From the NCBI GenBank assembly GCA_963829585.1, contig CAWHJD010000021.1:62001-126000 (forward strand): a stretch of 64,000 nucleotides of DNA, in the 5' to 3' direction. Positions 62,250-64,000 of this stretch are shown piece by piece; the stretch's first letter is position 1, and the number at the start of each line of letters is the position of its first letter. A program made the translations under genes and the position numbers. The stretch is from Sva-07 sp963829585 (GTDB taxonomy: Bacteria > Actinomycetota > Acidimicrobiia > Acidimicrobiales > Ilumatobacteraceae). Below the pieces are notes generated by a model. The model saw only the letters and a list, made by a program, of their open reading frames with translations. It was not told the origin of the DNA and made no database searches.

Positions 62250-62717
62250 TCACCTGGGCGCCCGGCGCGCTCCGTCGGCCGATTCCGATCGAGCCGACTC
62301 GATGACGAACTTCTTCAGGCGTTGTAGCGAACGTTCGTTTCGAGTACGGATCAACGGTTGTGCGATCGCCGAAATCGTTCCGTAGACGCCCACCGGAGTC
62401 TCCTGCATCACCACGCTCGAACCGCTGGCGGAACCCTCCACCTCGAAACGGACGACAGCCTCCAGGAGAGGGCGGGCACGCACGTGCAGTACCAGTGTCC
62501 GGGGCGGATCGATCGCCCGTACCGTCGTGCGATCCGAGATCACGACGGGTCCGAAACCCACCGTGTGTTCGAAGAAGCTCCCCGGTCGTGCCCAGTCGTC
62601 GGAGACGGATCGAATACGCCGGGCGCCCAGCAACCAGTGCGGGTACGTGTCAGGATTCGCCAGCGCGGCGAACATGTCGCTCGCCGACACGGGGTATGTC
62701 TGGGTCGTCGTGGCCAT
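62250..62717 (-). CDS. SRPBCC family protein
   Basis: The 155-aa protein has VSASDMFAALANPDTYPHWLLGARRIRSV, FGPVVISDRTTVRAIDPPRTLVLHVRAR and a C-terminal helix LIRTRNERSLQRLKKFVIESA, the START-fold pattern of polyketide cyclase/dehydrase relatives. No substrate is indicated. ATG 62717 starts the family pattern. Confidence 0.8.
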   Translation of the reverse strand: MATTTQTYPVSASDMFAALANPDTYPHWLLGARRIRSVSDDWARPGSFFEHTVGFGPVVISDRTTVRAIDPPRTLVLHVRARPLLEAVVRFEVEGSASGSSVVMQETPVGVYGTISAIAQPLIRTRNERSLQRLKKFVIESARSESADGARRAPR

Positions 62718-62852
62718 GCGTGACCATGCCCGACACCGCACATCGGAAACGTCGGATGCGGCCCATCACCCGAATCGACGTTTCCGTCGTCGGCCCAGCG
62801 GGTACACCCACAGTCGACGACCGACGAAGGACTGAACGGGGCACAGGCGCAC

Positions 62853-63440
62853 ATGAACGACGAGCATCAGCCGATCGTCGACGCGCTGCCCCGGCCGGTT
62901 CCGACCGGTACCGACACGTACTACCGAACCCGAGGCACCGACTTCGCCCGGCGACACCCCGACCGGCCGCAACCGACCTACTACCTCGAGTACGGCGACA
63001 AGTGCCTGCACCAGTTCCGTGCTGTCGCGCCCTTCCTGAGCGGTGGCGGGCAGGAGTGGCTCGAATCGACACTCCAGCTTCTCCAAGAAGCGATCGAGGA
63101 GCGACTCCGACACGATCCAGCCGACTTCGAGCAACTCGAGCTCGATGATCGAGGATTTCAGGACTTCGCGTTCTCGACTCATGCGCAGGCGTACATCGAC
63201 GGCGGAATCTTCGAACTGCCTGCCGACGACCTCTGGCGAATACTCAGGACGCCGGACATCACCGACGTGGTGTCCCGCGATGGCATCTCCGAGATCCTCG
63301 TGCTGCTCGCCGAACTCCAGCGCCACGACATCGCCCGCATCGTCACCCGAACCTCCGATCGCACGATGCAGCGCCTCTCGAGCGGGGTTCTCGGATGGAT
63401 CATCCGCCACACCCCGCCACCGCCGTCTCTGGCGCAGTAG
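62853..63440 (+). CDS. Conserved-looking protein of unknown function
   Basis: The 195-aa protein begins MNDEHQPIVDALPRPVPTG. It has RRHPDRPQPTYYLEYGDKCLHQFRAVAPFLSGGGQEWLESTLQLLQEAIEERL, then DIARIVTRTSDRTMQRLSSGVLGWIIRHTPPPPS. It is mostly helical with mixed charge and has no membrane span or known motif. The coiled-coil gene starts 45 bp downstream, so the two may form an operon with the partial gene beyond. Confidence 0.55.
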   Translation: MNDEHQPIVDALPRPVPTGTDTYYRTRGTDFARRHPDRPQPTYYLEYGDKCLHQFRAVAPFLSGGGQEWLESTLQLLQEAIEERLRHDPADFEQLELDDRGFQDFAFSTHAQAYIDGGIFELPADDLWRILRTPDITDVVSRDGISEILVLLAELQRHDIARIVTRTSDRTMQRLSSGVLGWIIRHTPPPPSLAQ

Positions 63441-63485
63441 CCAACCAGCGCGTCCACAGACCATGATGGCCCCAGGAGGGCGAAG

Positions 63486-63908
63486 ATGGCGGAGGCGAAG
63501 GAACTCGAACTGGAGGCGACGAGGGGTGACGTTCGCGCCCTGCGGACCGCGCTCGAGGCCGCCAAGCAGGCAGCCGACGCCGCGATGCAGCGAGCGAACG
63601 CGGAGCACAAGGACGAGATCGACCAGCTGCACGGCACGATCACCGGCCTCCGCGAGCAGATGATCCACCAACGCCAGGAGCTCCTTGCTGCGCTCCGAGC
63701 CGCCGAGCGCGACGCCGCAACCGAGGCCGCCCAGTTGCGCGCGGCGGTCGTCGCCGCCCGACACCATGCCGACGACCTCCGACGCCAACATGATCTGACC
63801 CTCAGCCAACAGACACAGCGGTTCGAGACCGAGCGTCGCGAGCTGCAGGCAACCATCACCGAACTGCGTCGCCGGCTCGAGATCACGACTCAGGGCGACC
63901 ACCGATGA
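63486..63908 (+). CDS. Coiled-coil protein of unknown function
   Basis: This 140-aa protein, almost entirely heptad-rich helix (ELELEATRGDVRALRTALEAAKQAADAAMQ, EIDQLHGTITGLREQMIHQRQELL, RFETERRELQATITELRRRLE), should form a long coiled coil. There is no signal or enzymatic motif. Its TGA overlaps the ATG of the following gene. Confidence 0.65.
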   Translation: MAEAKELELEATRGDVRALRTALEAAKQAADAAMQRANAEHKDEIDQLHGTITGLREQMIHQRQELLAALRAAERDAATEAAQLRAAVVAARHHADDLRRQHDLTLSQQTQRFETERRELQATITELRRRLEITTQGDHR

Positions 63909-64000
63909 ACACCGACGGGATCACCGACATGTCCGCCGACACGAATGCACTCCTCGACCAGGCCAAGCGTCTGCATCTGGCCGAAACGCTCCTGGACGTC
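63905..64000 (+). CDS. Start of a coding sequence cut by the window end
   Basis: ATG 63905 overlaps the preceding stop (ATGA), and 32 codons remain open (MNTDGITDMSADTNALLDQA and onward). This is too short for a family call. The overlap shows it belongs to the same operon as the coiled-coil gene. Confidence 0.55.
   Translation, partial: MNTDGITDMSADTNALLDQAKRLHLAETLLDV

Noticed and set aside
1..64000. CRISPR arrays, rRNA genes or phage structural genes
   Set aside because: I saw no regularly spaced short repeats with unique spacers, no rRNA-like sequence, and no capsid, portal, terminase or conjugation genes.

Overview
The window is high-GC DNA with dense, often overlapping genes. It carries many actinobacterial families: F420/FMN split-barrel proteins, a deazaflavin-dependent nitroreductase relative, a WS/DGAT acyltransferase, DUF2252, DUF4916 and a large cyclase-ATPase-TPR regulator. 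My best guess is a free-living, probably aquatic member of the Acidimicrobiia (Ilumatobacter-like). That placement rests on gene content only; no database search was run.

Layout. (1) 1-7.4 kb holds two diverged copies of a ~1.8 kb DUF2252-nitrilase segment (1-1802 and 5272-7070). The right end of copy 1 abuts a SulP permease that lacks its N-terminal third, and the right end of copy 2 abuts a truncated helix-hairpin-helix gene. Between the copies lies a baeRF-family gene. (2) 7.6-10.9 kb holds a methyltransferase, an FMN reductase, and a ClC channel overlapping a MarR regulator. (3) 11.0-29.4 kb is an accessory region built on a tRNA-Arg(CCT) gene (29319-29394). A 43-bp copy of the tRNA 3' end recurs at 11643 and 13554. 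Each recurrence is followed, at the same 117-bp distance, by a pair of 11-bp-phased GCTACCCAAA repeats. The same repeat pair lies 56 bp outside the tRNA, on the integrase side. I read this as two tandem integrative elements: a 1.9-kb mini-element with toxin-antitoxin-like genes and no integrase, and a 15.8-kb element with integrase, excisionase, transporters, a sulfatase and a second two-recombinase module. Each element has near its left end a copy of the same two-gene toxin-antitoxin-like locus, preceded by two CAAGnnAACTTG palindromes.

(4) 29.4-64 kb looks like ordinary chromosome. It contains a DUF151-AmmeMemoRadiSam operon, a PfkB kinase, DUF2804, an acyl-CoA dehydrogenase, a 1-Cys peroxiredoxin behind an inverted repeat, an NMN adenylyltransferase-like protein, two MacB-like ABC exporters, a Nei glycosylase, AzlCD, a GGDEF-EAL protein with a degenerate GGDEF motif, DUF421, a patatin, and a terminal cluster of unknown genes running off the window.

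Several conserved genes are broken by single-base indels. Two of these (integrase, cyclase) lie in G/C runs and may be sequencing errors rather than true mutations. The clearest candidate for something undescribed is the tandem att/mini-element arrangement together with its duplicated, apparently self-regulated toxin-antitoxin-like pair.
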